DNA of 64,000 nucleotides from Clostridium yunnanense (GTDB taxonomy: Bacteria; Bacillota; Clostridia; Clostridiales; Clostridiaceae), in contig NZ_JAENHN010000016.1 in the NCBI RefSeq assembly GCF_016595795.1, positions 1 to 64,000 of the forward strand, written 5' to 3'. Shown here one piece after another: positions 56,836 through 64,000 of the stretch. Position 1 is the first letter of the stretch. Each line of letters begins with the position of its first letter. Position numbers and translations under genes: made by a program. The notes below the pieces were generated by a model, which worked only from the letters and a program-made list of their open reading frames with translations, made no database searches and was not told the DNA's origin.

Positions 56836-56853
56836 TAAATCAAAAGTTTATTC

Positions 56854-57000
56854 TTATGGCAAAGATACAGCATTTCTTTTCAGTACAATATTCAATTTTG
56901 GGCAGACTTGTCCCTTTAACCCAAAATCAGCCTTTGTTATTCCAGATAATGACAAAGGCAATCTATCCAAAACAGTATTTTCTAAAAAGAAATAAACCAT
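56854..57000 (-). CDS. Small 48-residue protein upstream of the MFS gene
   Basis: A frame of 48 codons with ATG at 57000, behind GGAGGTG with a 6-base spacer. A near-ideal promoter (57034-57062) and a terminator frame it. The product begins MVYFFLENTVLDRLPLSLSG and has one cysteine (GQVCPKLNIVLKR). There is no signal peptide or clear membrane helix. I do not recognise it. It might be a leader peptide for the transporter downstream, a secreted or toxic peptide, or a stand-alone small protein. Promoter, ribosome site and terminator together make expression likely. Confidence 0.6.
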   Translation of the reverse strand: MVYFFLENTVLDRLPLSLSGITKADFGLKGQVCPKLNIVLKRNAVSLP

Positions 57001-57033
57001 ATCTTTCACCTCCAATTCATAAAATATATACTA

Positions 57034-57062
57034 ATTTTACCATATACCTAATAGTCAGTAAA
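57034..57062 (-). promoter_or_regulatory. Sigma-A-type promoter of the small gene
   Basis: Minus strand: -35 TTTACT (57057-57062), 17-base spacer, -10 TAAAAT (57034-57039). The start codon is about 35 bases downstream. Confidence 0.75.
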
Positions 57063-57185
57063 CACAATTCTTTACTTAAATTAACCATTTTATGATTCTA
57101 AAGAAAAAAATAATCCTAATCTAGAAAAATATGAATAATTTAATTTTACTAATCACATTCTATATATTGAATTTTATATTATCTT

Positions 57186-57228
57186 GATATACCACTAAAT
57201 TCTCTTATTTCTATTCAAAGTGGTAATC
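57186..57228. promoter_or_regulatory. Inverted repeat before the CO dehydrogenase gene
   Basis: GATATACCACT and AGTGGTAATC are inverted around a 22-base AT-rich spacer, ending 33 bases before the cooS ATG. It could be an operator or part of the leader; no partner regulator gene is adjacent. Confidence 0.4.
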
Positions 57229-57261
57229 AATATTCATAAATAATACCTAGGAGGAAATCAA

Positions 57262-59394
57262 ATGTCAGACAAGGATATTAAAGAGTCTTTTGAGAATGCT
57301 GCAAAAACCATGAGAGGTGATAATACCACTTTTGGTAGTAAGTTAACAAATGAACATTCAAATGATCCAACCACACATCAAGACATACATAACAGAATAA
57401 AGATTGATTATGACCAAATCGAAAAATCACCTCAAGGTGAAGATTTGCACAAGTGGCAAAGAGAACATGTAGCCAAAGGTGATCAATCAAAAGAAGGCTA
57501 CCCATTAAATGTAATCATAGACCCAGCTATGAGAGAAATGTATCAAGCAGTGCACGATGCAGGAATGACAAACGTATTTGATAGATTTAGCCAACAACAA
57601 CCAATTCAATGTAAATTTTGTATTGAAGGACTTTCTTGCCAACTTTGTGCCAATGGTCCATGTAGAATAAGTGAAAAAGTTCCAAGAGGTACATGTGGTG
57701 TTGACGCGCATACTATGGTAGCTAGAAACTTCGTATACAGACATGTTACTATTGGTACTTCAGCAAACGTATTCCACTGTCACCAAGCTGCAAGAACATT
57801 AAAAGCTGCAGGTGAGCATCCTGAAAGTGGATTAAAGATTAGAGATGCTGAAAAATTAAAGAAATATGCAGATATGGCTGGCCTAGATATAAATCAACCA
57901 ATAGAAAAACTAGCAGTAGCTTTTGCTGATTGGGTCATAGCAGATATACACTCCCCTTATCATATAGAATCAAAAACTGTAGAAGCATTTGCTCCTACTA
58001 AACGAAAAAAGCTTTGGAGAGATCTTGGTTTGTTCCCAGGGGGAGCCTACAGCGAAGTTGGTTTTGCTCAAACTAGGTGTATGACAAACTTTAACTCAGA
58101 TCCGATTGAATTCTTATTAAATAGTATTAGACTAGGCGTTGCTAATGAATACCAAGGATTATTCCTTTTAGATATAATTCAAGAAATACTTATGGGAACA
58201 CAAGAAATAGCGCATAAGAAACAAAACATGGGCTTATTAAAAGAAAATATGATAAACGTAGTAACTAATGGACATATGCCACTTTTATCACATGTAGCTA
58301 TTGATCTTGCATCAACTGATGAATGGCAGCAGAAAGCTAAAGATGCTGGGGCTGAGGGAATACAAATTCTTGGTCATGTATGTGAAGGGCAACAACTTAT
58401 GAATTACGAAGGCACACATAATCAACTAGGTTATGGTGGTCAAGAAGGTGAATGGTTGTCTCAAGAATATTTGCTTGCTACCGGTGTTGTAGATATGTTT
58501 ATGTTTGATTATAACTGTACTGTTCCAACTATGCCTCTATTTGCAAAACGTTTTGGAACTAAACTATTGAGCACCCATCCAATTATTAAACTTCAAGGAA
58601 CTGAAACCTTAGATTTTATTCCAGAAAAGATGAAAGAGCAAGCAGAAAAAGCTCTTAATTTAGCAATTGAATCCTTTACTAAACGTAAATCTGAAAACAG
58701 AAAAATATATATTCCATCACATACATCTGATTGTATGGTTGGATTCAGTACAGAATCCGTAAGAAATGCTTTAGGTGGAAGTTTTGACCCACTTATAGAA
58801 CAAATTGCAAATGGTAATATAAGAGGTATTGCAACTATAGTTGGCTGTACAACTGCAAGATACGGTCAAGGCGGAAGCAATATTTTCAAGATAACTCAAG
58901 GCTTAATTAAAAATAACATCCTTGTATTATCCGGTGGCTGCACTTCTTCAGTTATGGAATATACCGGACTTACAAATCCAAAAGCTGCTGACGAATGCGG
59001 TGAAGGATTAAAAGCTGTATGTAAACAACTTGGAATACCTCCAGTTTTATCATATGGTGCTTGTGTCGATATAGGAAAAATGACTCATACAGCAAAAGAA
59101 CTTGCTGATGCTCTAGGTGTAGACACTAACAAACTTCCTTTAGTAATTGGAGCGCCTGAATATCTTGAACAAAAAGCCGTGGCAGACGCTTGTACTGCTG
59201 TTGCTCTTGGATGGCTTGTTCATGTTGCACCAGTTCCATCAATTACCGGTAGTGATGTAGTCGTTAAAACTCTTACAGAAACAACTGAATCTCTTGGGCT
59301 TGGTAAGGTTGTTGTTGAATTGGATGCAGAAAAGACAATTCAAATATATGTAGATCATATAGAGAAGAAACGTAAGGAATTAGGTTTAAACTAG
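57262..59394 (+). CDS. cooS: Anaerobic Ni-Fe carbon monoxide dehydrogenase
   Basis: A 710-residue CooS. QCKFCIEGLSCQLCANGPCRI (Cys117, 120, 126, 129, 134) plus Cys145 are the D- and B-cluster ligands. HVCEGQQLMNYEG holds C-cluster His and Cys; FDYNCTVPTM, VGCTTARYGQGGSN, LSGGCTSSVMEYTGL and SYGACVDIGKM supply the remaining cluster ligands. It oxidises CO to CO2 or the reverse, at a Ni-Fe-S centre. The N-terminus before the first Cys is about 115 residues, roughly 75 more than in classical CooS of about 635 residues. No acetyl-CoA synthase, CooC or CooF gene is nearby, so it stands alone. Start: ATG after TAGGAGG. Confidence 0.96.
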   Translation: MSDKDIKESFENAAKTMRGDNTTFGSKLTNEHSNDPTTHQDIHNRIKIDYDQIEKSPQGEDLHKWQREHVAKGDQSKEGYPLNVIIDPAMREMYQAVHDAGMTNVFDRFSQQQPIQCKFCIEGLSCQLCANGPCRISEKVPRGTCGVDAHTMVARNFVYRHVTIGTSANVFHCHQAARTLKAAGEHPESGLKIRDAEKLKKYADMAGLDINQPIEKLAVAFADWVIADIHSPYHIESKTVEAFAPTKRKKLWRDLGLFPGGAYSEVGFAQTRCMTNFNSDPIEFLLNSIRLGVANEYQGLFLLDIIQEILMGTQEIAHKKQNMGLLKENMINVVTNGHMPLLSHVAIDLASTDEWQQKAKDAGAEGIQILGHVCEGQQLMNYEGTHNQLGYGGQEGEWLSQEYLLATGVVDMFMFDYNCTVPTMPLFAKRFGTKLLSTHPIIKLQGTETLDFIPEKMKEQAEKALNLAIESFTKRKSENRKIYIPSHTSDCMVGFSTESVRNALGGSFDPLIEQIANGNIRGIATIVGCTTARYGQGGSNIFKITQGLIKNNILVLSGGCTSSVMEYTGLTNPKAADECGEGLKAVCKQLGIPPVLSYGACVDIGKMTHTAKELADALGVDTNKLPLVIGAPEYLEQKAVADACTAVALGWLVHVAPVPSITGSDVVVKTLTETTESLGLGKVVVELDAEKTIQIYVDHIEKKRKELGLN

Positions 59395-59493
59395 ACTAAA
59401 TAGTTTTTTATTGAATTCCATATTTATAAAATTAATAATTTAAGTTGAACTAGTATACTAAATTAAACTCTTCTTTAAATTAATGGAATTTTT

Positions 59494-59542
59494 AGAAGCA
59501 CATGACTTTCTAATTTATATCATTAAAAAGTCATGTGCTTCT
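59494..59542. terminator. Terminator of cooS
   Basis: A perfect 16-bp stem AGAAGCACATGACTTT / AAAGTCATGTGCTTCT with a 17-base loop, 100 bases after the stop. Confidence 0.8.
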
Positions 59543-59571
59543 TACTAAAAACAAAATCTTGCCAAAATGGT

Positions 59572-59599
59572 AAGCACTTTCAAATTAATGAAAGTGCTT
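59572..59599 (+). terminator. Hairpin directly before micro-ORF 1
   Basis: An 11-bp stem AAGCACTTTCA / TGAAAGTGCTT with a 6-base loop, followed by TTAAAAAGGAG. It ends five bases before the ribosome site of the 16-codon ORF. A second, similar hairpin precedes micro-ORF 2. Confidence 0.55.
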
Positions 59600-59614
59600 T
59601 TAAAAAGGAGTTCT

Positions 59615-59665
59615 ATGAAAAAAACTTTTACAAGATTATTGTATATCTCCTTTGTGACAATTTAG
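59615..59665 (+). CDS. Micro-ORF 1 (16 residues), related to micro-ORF 2
   Basis: ATG with AAAGGAG at a normal distance opens a 16-codon frame with product MKKTFTRLLYISFVTI, basic then hydrophobic. The hairpin, ribosome site and coding bases align with the copy at 59947-60064 (GTGCTTTTAAAAAGGAG versus ATGCTTTTATAAGGAG; TTTGTGACA versus TTTGTGTCA). It may be a shortened duplicate. Confidence 0.35.
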   Translation: MKKTFTRLLYISFVTI

Positions 59666-59768
59666 TGGCAAAACTTTGGATTAATATTTTATTATTCTAA
59701 CATACTCATTTACGAGTATTTCTTTTTAGTTATACTTTTATGTTTTTCTAGTTATAAACACTATATAA

Positions 59769-59783
59769 AGATGAACTACTTCA
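59769..59783 (+). repeat. Half copy of family-1 palindrome
   Basis: AGATGAACTACTTCA, with the same upstream flank TATATAA as in the full copies at 5588 and 61878, but no right half nearby. The rest of 59666-59946 holds no gene I can support. Confidence 0.55.
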
Positions 59784-59946
59784 TCAGTTAATATCTTAAT
59801 CCCCCTTGCTTCAATACTTATATGAGTAAAGCTATTACAATCAATAAATTCTATGTTTTATTATAGACTATATATTCTAACTATATGCTTTTGATATATC
59901 TAAATTTAACTAGCGCAAAATTTTTATATTTTCTTTTACAGCAAAA

Positions 59947-59978
59947 AAAAGCATCTTCACCGCAGTGAAAATGCTTTT
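59947..59978. terminator. Terminator of the RRNPP-type regulator; precedes micro-ORF 2
   Basis: A 14-bp stem with wobble pairs (59947-59960 with 59965-59978), loop CGCA. On the minus strand it is followed by a run of T after the regulator stop. On the plus strand it ends two bases before the AAGGAG site of micro-ORF 2. Confidence 0.75.
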
Positions 59979-59989
59979 ATAAGGAGATC

Positions 59990-60064
59990 ATGAAAAACTC
60001 TACATTAGTTATTATAAATATTCTTTGTGTCATTTATATGACAACTTACCTATCTCCCAAGTAA
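59990..60064 (+). CDS. Micro-ORF 2 (24 residues), hydrophobic SHP-like peptide
   Basis: ATG at 59990 with AAGGAG six bases upstream opens a 24-codon frame. The product starts MKNSTLVIINILCVIYM and ends TTYLSPK: a short basic start, a hydrophobic core and a polar tail, the build of small hydrophobic pheromone precursors. Its last 15 bases overlap the 3' end of the convergent TPR regulator. That convergent, overlapping layout is known from some streptococcal Rgg/SHP pairs. The role as its signal is my inference. Confidence 0.5.
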   Translation: MKNSTLVIINILCVIYMTTYLSPK

Positions 60065-61336
60065 TATATTTAACTTACTTAGGATTTGATTTGTTGGTTC
60101 ACTATCTCCTTGATTTATAGCAACTTCCATTAGATTACATAATGCAATATCTTTTCCTTGCTCTAAGTTATTTTTATCTAGAAGTTCAATTAAATTTTTT
60201 GATGTTTCTCTAATTCTATCAACATCTTTAATTTCTTTATAAATCTTTATTAACTCATTATAAATGGATATAATCATGTTGAAATCACTAAGCTCTTCTG
60301 ATATATTCATAGCAAGTTCCAATATCATAATACTTTCATCAGATAATCCTTGTTTAAAAAATATTTTTGCTTTTGTCTTTAAGGTATTTGGTAAAGATTT
60401 TTTATCCAATTTCCCCTTCAATCTTTGTGCACTATTAATGTATTTTAAACTTTCATGTAAATTAGAAATCTCAAAATAATAATCACCTAAAAGACTATAA
60501 ACATTAGACAATATAAAATCATTTTTATCTTGTAACTCCTCTATTATTGAAATATATTGTTCTACTGCTTTTTCTCTTCTTCCTGAATTATAAATCTCTT
60601 TTGCTTTTAAGACCTTTATATTCATTCTAAAGTTGAAATCAATCTTTTCAAAAACACTAGAATTTAAAATAAACTTATCCAATATTTCCACGCTTTTTTC
60701 ATGATCTAACATATAGGAGTAAGCTAAAGCTAGATTGTATGAAGCTTCAGTAAAAGAATTATCATCTTTTCCTTCATTAGCATAATTAATTGCTTGATTT
60801 AGGTAAAATACTGCCTCTTCATATTCCTTAATATTTATCTTACAAAGTCCAATCTTATTATATACATATGATTGTTCTCCATTTTCTTTAAGTTCTTTTA
60901 ACTTACCTAAGGCATTTACATAGCTTACAAATGCTGTTTTATACTCCAGTTCATAAAGATATCTATCCCCTTGTTTTATATATACCTTTGCAGTAATATA
61001 ATCTAACTTAAATTCCAAAGCTATATTTAACAATTCTTCTAACTGCTCATGATCATTTTCTTTGAGTAATTCATTATCACAATAAATCTTTGCATCTTCA
61101 TAAGGCTTTCTTGAAAAATACTCATCATCTAAACCTAATTCCAGTCCCAGTTCTTTTGCTTTATTATTAAATTTTAGTGCGAGCAATTTGGAGCTGGACC
61201 TACTCACCTTTCTTTTCCCACTTTCCATCATACTGATAAAAGCTCTAGTCATCTTTGTATCTTCTAGCTCCATTTGATTCATATGAAATCTTTTTCTCAT
61301 AATTTTTATTTTTTGACTAGGACAATAGAAATTCAA
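60050..61336 (-). CDS. RRNPP-type regulator: helix-turn-helix plus TPR repeats
   Basis: About 428 residues. The N-terminal Xre-type helix-turn-helix (IMRKRFHMNQMELEDTKMTRAFISMMESGKRKVSRSS) is followed by a TPR superhelix: at least seven helical pairs from about residue 85 to 420, for example YEEAVFYLNQAINYANEG, NLALAYSYMLDHEKSVEIL, YSLLGDYYFEISNLHESLKYINSA. This is the plan of PlcR/Rgg/QsrB-type receptors that bind short peptides imported into the cell. The start is probably TTG at 61336 after AGAGGTG; a GTG three codons earlier overlaps that site. Two related micro-ORFs lie on the opposite strand at its 3' end. Confidence 0.82.
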   Translation of the reverse strand: MNFYCPSQKIKIMRKRFHMNQMELEDTKMTRAFISMMESGKRKVSRSSSKLLALKFNNKAKELGLELGLDDEYFSRKPYEDAKIYCDNELLKENDHEQLEELLNIALEFKLDYITAKVYIKQGDRYLYELEYKTAFVSYVNALGKLKELKENGEQSYVYNKIGLCKINIKEYEEAVFYLNQAINYANEGKDDNSFTEASYNLALAYSYMLDHEKSVEILDKFILNSSVFEKIDFNFRMNIKVLKAKEIYNSGRREKAVEQYISIIEELQDKNDFILSNVYSLLGDYYFEISNLHESLKYINSAQRLKGKLDKKSLPNTLKTKAKIFFKQGLSDESIMILELAMNISEELSDFNMIISIYNELIKIYKEIKDVDRIRETSKNLIELLDKNNLEQGKDIALCNLMEVAINQGDSEPTNQILSKLNILLGR

Positions 61337-61580
61337 TTTGATCACCTCTTAAATGTTATGTTAATTTTTTTCAGTACTTCCACTAATAATTATACATATT
61401 TTTTCATAAAAAGGCATTAAAACATAGAAATTTTTATTAATTTATTTGAATTTAACTGTTTTTATAAAAAAAAGTTCATTTTCAATGTTATGTTTCAAAA
61501 AATATATCAATTTAAAAATTTTAATGTATCAATATCATGTAATTCAACCCATTATATAGCAAAATTTATATTAATCAAAA

Positions 61581-61609
61581 TAGGGATAAAGGTGTATCCC
61601 TCATCCCTA
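61581..61609 (-). terminator. Terminator of the 61617 gene
   Basis: TAGGGAT / ATCCCTA with a 15-base loop, followed on the minus strand by TTTTGATT. Confidence 0.6.
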
Positions 61610-61616
61610 TACATCA

Positions 61617-61811
61617 CTAGTATTTTATTTTATCTTTAAAATCCCATCTTTCAGGTATGTACTTTTTTAATTCTATTCCTCTTTCTATGAGTATTTCTTT
61701 AATTTTTTGCGAACCATATCCTGTTCTCATTCTTACAGCATTTAACGAACCATACTTTTGATATAGAAATAAAATCTTTTCTATGTCATAATTTTTTTCC
61801 TTTCTCGCCAT
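61617..61811 (-). CDS. Small helix-turn-helix-like protein
   Basis: A 64-residue basic protein. YDIEKILFLYQKYGSLNAVRMRTGYGSQKIKEILIERGIELK reads as a helix-turn-helix of the recombinase/Hin or sigma-factor 'helix-turn-helix 23' kind, in which LNAVRMRTGYGSQKIKEIL is the recognition part. The C-terminus YIPERWDFKDKIKY is of unknown use. I take the ATG at 61811, which has GAGGTG six bases upstream; two earlier start codons overlap that site. It might regulate its own region or be a remnant of a larger DNA-binding protein. Confidence 0.65.
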   Translation of the reverse strand: MARKEKNYDIEKILFLYQKYGSLNAVRMRTGYGSQKIKEILIERGIELKKYIPERWDFKDKIKY

Positions 61812-62525
61812 ACCCATCACCTCTTTTTTGAAATGTTAAAACATTTATGTTACATCTTCTACCTGCCGTGTATATATAGATGAACCACTTCATATTAGAG
61901 TTTATATTTTCAAATTCTCCTCTCAGAACCCAGAGGAGTTTTGAAAATAGATTTCGGATTGAAGTAGTTCATCTTTAGATGAACCACTTTGTAATAAAAT
62001 TTATTATTTTTAAAAATTTATACATAAACTCTTTTACTACATCTCTAAAAAACTTTAGTTTAGCGACTACTTTTCAAGGATTTATTATTTAATCTTCTAA
62101 CTTATTCTATTTTACAAACTACTTGTATATTAAATCTTTTTCTAAATGAAATAAGCTAATGCTTTCTTAACTTTGAATAACAACAAAGCTTTACTCTTCA
62201 TTTTATTGTATATTTATTTCTCTATATTATATTTATTGTAACTGATTATTATTAAAGCATTTTTTAAATAATTATCAATTGTATATTATTAAATATACGC
62301 CTTTAAATTTCATCACCATACTAATAAAAGCTTTAAAAATAGTTTTCATTATAAATTGAAACATCTTTTTATACTGTTTGAGGGTTAAATTTAAATAAAA
62401 CTCAAATAAAGCCTTAAAAAACTCTATAATTTTCCGTTTTTTACTGTCATATAATATCTCTTTTTGCTATGATATATCTTATATCGCATCTTACTATAAA
62501 TAGTATTAAGGGGGATGGCTCAAAC
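61812..62525. other. Gene-free region before the chemoreceptor
   Basis: Holds the family-1 palindrome at 61878-61974 and a second left half (AGATGAACCACTTT) directly after it at about 61978-61991. The remaining ~500 bases are AT-rich; the chemoreceptor promoter must lie here, but I can call no clear hexamers. Confidence 0.55.
61878..61974. repeat. Palindromic repeat, family 1, copy C
   Basis: AGATGAACCACTTCA (61878-61892) / TGAAGTAGTTCATCT (61960-61974) with one mismatch. The inner stem CTCCTCT / AGAGGAG has the loop CAGAACCC, then ATAGATTTCGGATTGAAGTAG. Same ends, loop and right segment as copy B, different inner stem. Confidence 0.8.
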
Positions 62526-64000
62526 ATGATTCAGCGCTTGCAAAAAAAGGATTTATCAATACGTCATAAAATTATAGGAGGTTTTATTATTCTTATACTA
62601 TTCTCTTCACTTACAGTAGGTATATATACTTACTATAAGACACAGGAGAATATAGAAACTACAATCGGTAACACAGCTTTAAATATAGTTAAATCCATTT
62701 TAGGTACAATTAATTTACAAGAATTTAGTAGCCTTCAAAATAAAGAAGATATGAATTCAGATTATTATAAAAGTCTTCAATCACATTTAAGTGATATAAG
62801 AAAATCTACTGGTCTGAAATATCTATATACGATGCGTAAGACTACTGAAAATAAGTACATTTATGTGGTTGATGGTGCACCTATGGATGACGAAAATTTT
62901 TCTGTTCTAGGTGATGAAGAAGATACAATTACAAAAACTTTAAGTCAAAGTTTTAATGGCATCTCAGGATTTGAATTTCATTCAGATGAGTGGGGAAATC
63001 TTATTTCTGCATATCTCCCAATTAAAGATACTGCAGGAAATGTAATTGGAGTACTTGCAGCGGACTTCGATGCTAACATGATGGTTACTCAACTTAATAA
63101 ATTTAAAGTTAATATATGTATTTTAGTACTAATAATAATTGCAGGTGGAATAATCATAGGGGAAATCCTTTCAATTTTCTTAGTCCGTTCTTTAAATAAA
63201 CTTAAAGCTGAGTTAATAAAAAACGGTGATTTTACAGTAAAATTTGATAAAGCTGGTAATGATGAGATTGGTGAGTTATCTCAATCCTTTAGCGAAATGG
63301 TAAATAACATTACTGTAATTACAAATGAGATAAAAAATAATACTAGAGAAGTAAATGCTGAAATAACTGATATGCATAAAAGTTTTAGTGAGACAAGCAA
63401 TACAGCGGAAGAAATAACTCAAGTAATAAATGAAATAGCTTCAGGTTCCCTTGAGCAAACAAGCCGCATTAACGAAGTATCAAATACAATGGACGAAGTT
63501 TTCAGACAAGTTGAAAATTCAGTTCAAAAAGCGAATATAGTATCTTCTTCAGCTGACACATCACTAAATAATACGAAGGCTGCTCTAAATATATTTAAAA
63601 CCTCTATAGAGAAAGTAACTACAGTAACAGATACAATAGAAGCCACAGCAGTTATTATTCAAGAACTTGACAGCAAATCAAAAGAGATTAATTCATTTAG
63701 CGAAACTATCTCAGAAATAACTAGTCAAACAAACTTATTATCTCTTAATGCCTCTATTGAAGCTGCTAGAGCCGGAGAACAAGGTAAGGGGTTTGCCATA
63801 GTTGCAAATGAAATTAAAGATTTAGCAGAACAATCAAGTAATGCAAGTAGTCAAATAAGTGAGATTGCAAATTCCATGCAAAAAGAAATCTCAAATGCAA
63901 TTAAAGCTATTGAAAAAGGTGTTGTACATGCAAATGAAGGCGTAGCGTCAGTATATAGAGTTGATACTTTTTTATCAGATCTTCAAATTTCAAGCATTGA
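62526..64000 (+). CDS. Methyl-accepting chemotaxis protein, cut by window end
   Basis: The frame is open from ATG 62526 (GGGGGAT 11 bases upstream) to the last base: 491 residues without stop. Membrane helix 1 is [20 protein letters not shown]. An extracellular domain of ~150 residues with Cache-like wording follows ([46 protein letters not shown]). Helix 2 is [20 protein letters not shown], then HAMP and the signalling coiled coil. The hairpin tip [38 protein letters not shown] is the CheA/CheW-binding signature. It senses a small ligand outside and controls the flagellar motor. About 100-170 residues lie beyond the window. Confidence 0.95.
   Translation, partial: MIQRLQKKDLSIRHKIIGGFIILILFSSLTVGIYTYYKTQENIETTIGNTALNIVKSILGTINLQEFSSLQNKEDMNSDYYKSLQSHLSDIRKSTGLKYLYTMRKTTENKYIYVVDGAPMDDENFSVLGDEEDTITKTLSQSFNGISGFEFHSDEWGNLISAYLPIKDTAGNVIGVLAADFDANMMVTQLNKFKVNICILVLIIIAGGIIIGEILSIFLVRSLNKLKAELIKNGDFTVKFDKAGNDEIGELSQSFSEMVNNITVITNEIKNNTREVNAEITDMHKSFSETSNTAEEITQVINEIASGSLEQTSRINEVSNTMDEVFRQVENSVQKANIVSSSADTSLNNTKAALNIFKTSIEKVTTVTDTIEATAVIIQELDSKSKEINSFSETISEITSQTNLLSLNASIEAARAGEQGKGFAIVANEIKDLAEQSSNASSQISEIANSMQKEISNAIKAIEKGVVHANEGVASVYRVDTFLSDLQISSI

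Noticed and set aside
1-64000. CRISPR arrays, insertion sequences, tRNA or rRNA genes
   Set aside because: No regularly spaced direct repeats, transposase motifs or cloverleaf/CCA-type sequences were found on reading both strands.

Overview
The window looks like chromosome of a saccharolytic Clostridium-type anaerobe. Base composition is AT-rich, genes start behind GGAGG-type ribosome sites, and most transcripts end in long perfect hairpins. The content is oxygen-sensitive or clostridial: a glycyl-radical enzyme with its activase, a Ni-Fe CO dehydrogenase, and xylose isomerase. I saw no tRNA, rRNA, transposase, CRISPR array or prophage block; a lone phage-type holin is the only phage-like gene.

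Layout. 0-5.3 kb: hypothetical proteins, a nitroreductase and an LCP cell-wall ligase, mostly on the minus strand. 5.9-8.1 kb: a cystine-type amino-acid ABC operon with a clear promoter. 8.5-15 kb: a small membrane protein, a DEAD-box helicase with a long leader, the YjjI/YjjW glycyl-radical pair, a split ThrE exporter, then a 550-base gap that reads as a large structured RNA on the minus strand. 15.5-42.2 kb: a xyloglucan utilisation locus. 42.7-48.8 kb: a PHP phosphoesterase, cold-shock protein, IPP isomerase, an acidic-amino-acid-type ABC operon and a small soluble protein. 49-56.6 kb: a stand-alone condensation-domain protein with a holin, a SatD/DUF3307/SatD-like group, a metallo-beta-lactamase-fold protein, a SIMPL protein and an MFS transporter preceded by a small ORF. 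57-64 kb: CO dehydrogenase, an RRNPP-type regulator with convergent micro-ORFs, and the start of a chemoreceptor.

How the xyloglucan locus works (inferred from families). A secreted GH74 xyloglucanase cuts the polymer. The LipO/LplB/YtcP-type ABC importer brings in oligosaccharides. Cytoplasmic enzymes without signal peptides strip fucose (GH95), acetyl groups (SGNH esterase), galactose (GH42), xylose (GH31) and glucose (GH3). Xylose isomerase feeds xylose into metabolism. A ROK repressor, a YesM/YesN two-component system and a YesL-like membrane protein form an adjacent operon. No ATPase for the importer is encoded here, as is usual for this class, which shares an MsmX-type ATPase. The GH74 gene carries a one-base frameshift inside its signal peptide.

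Unusual structure lies mainly between genes. There is a ~360-nt RNA candidate with two covarying GAAA hairpins, and three families of dispersed palindromic repeats. One of those families keeps its loop (AGAACC) and end sequences while its inner stem changes completely yet stays paired.
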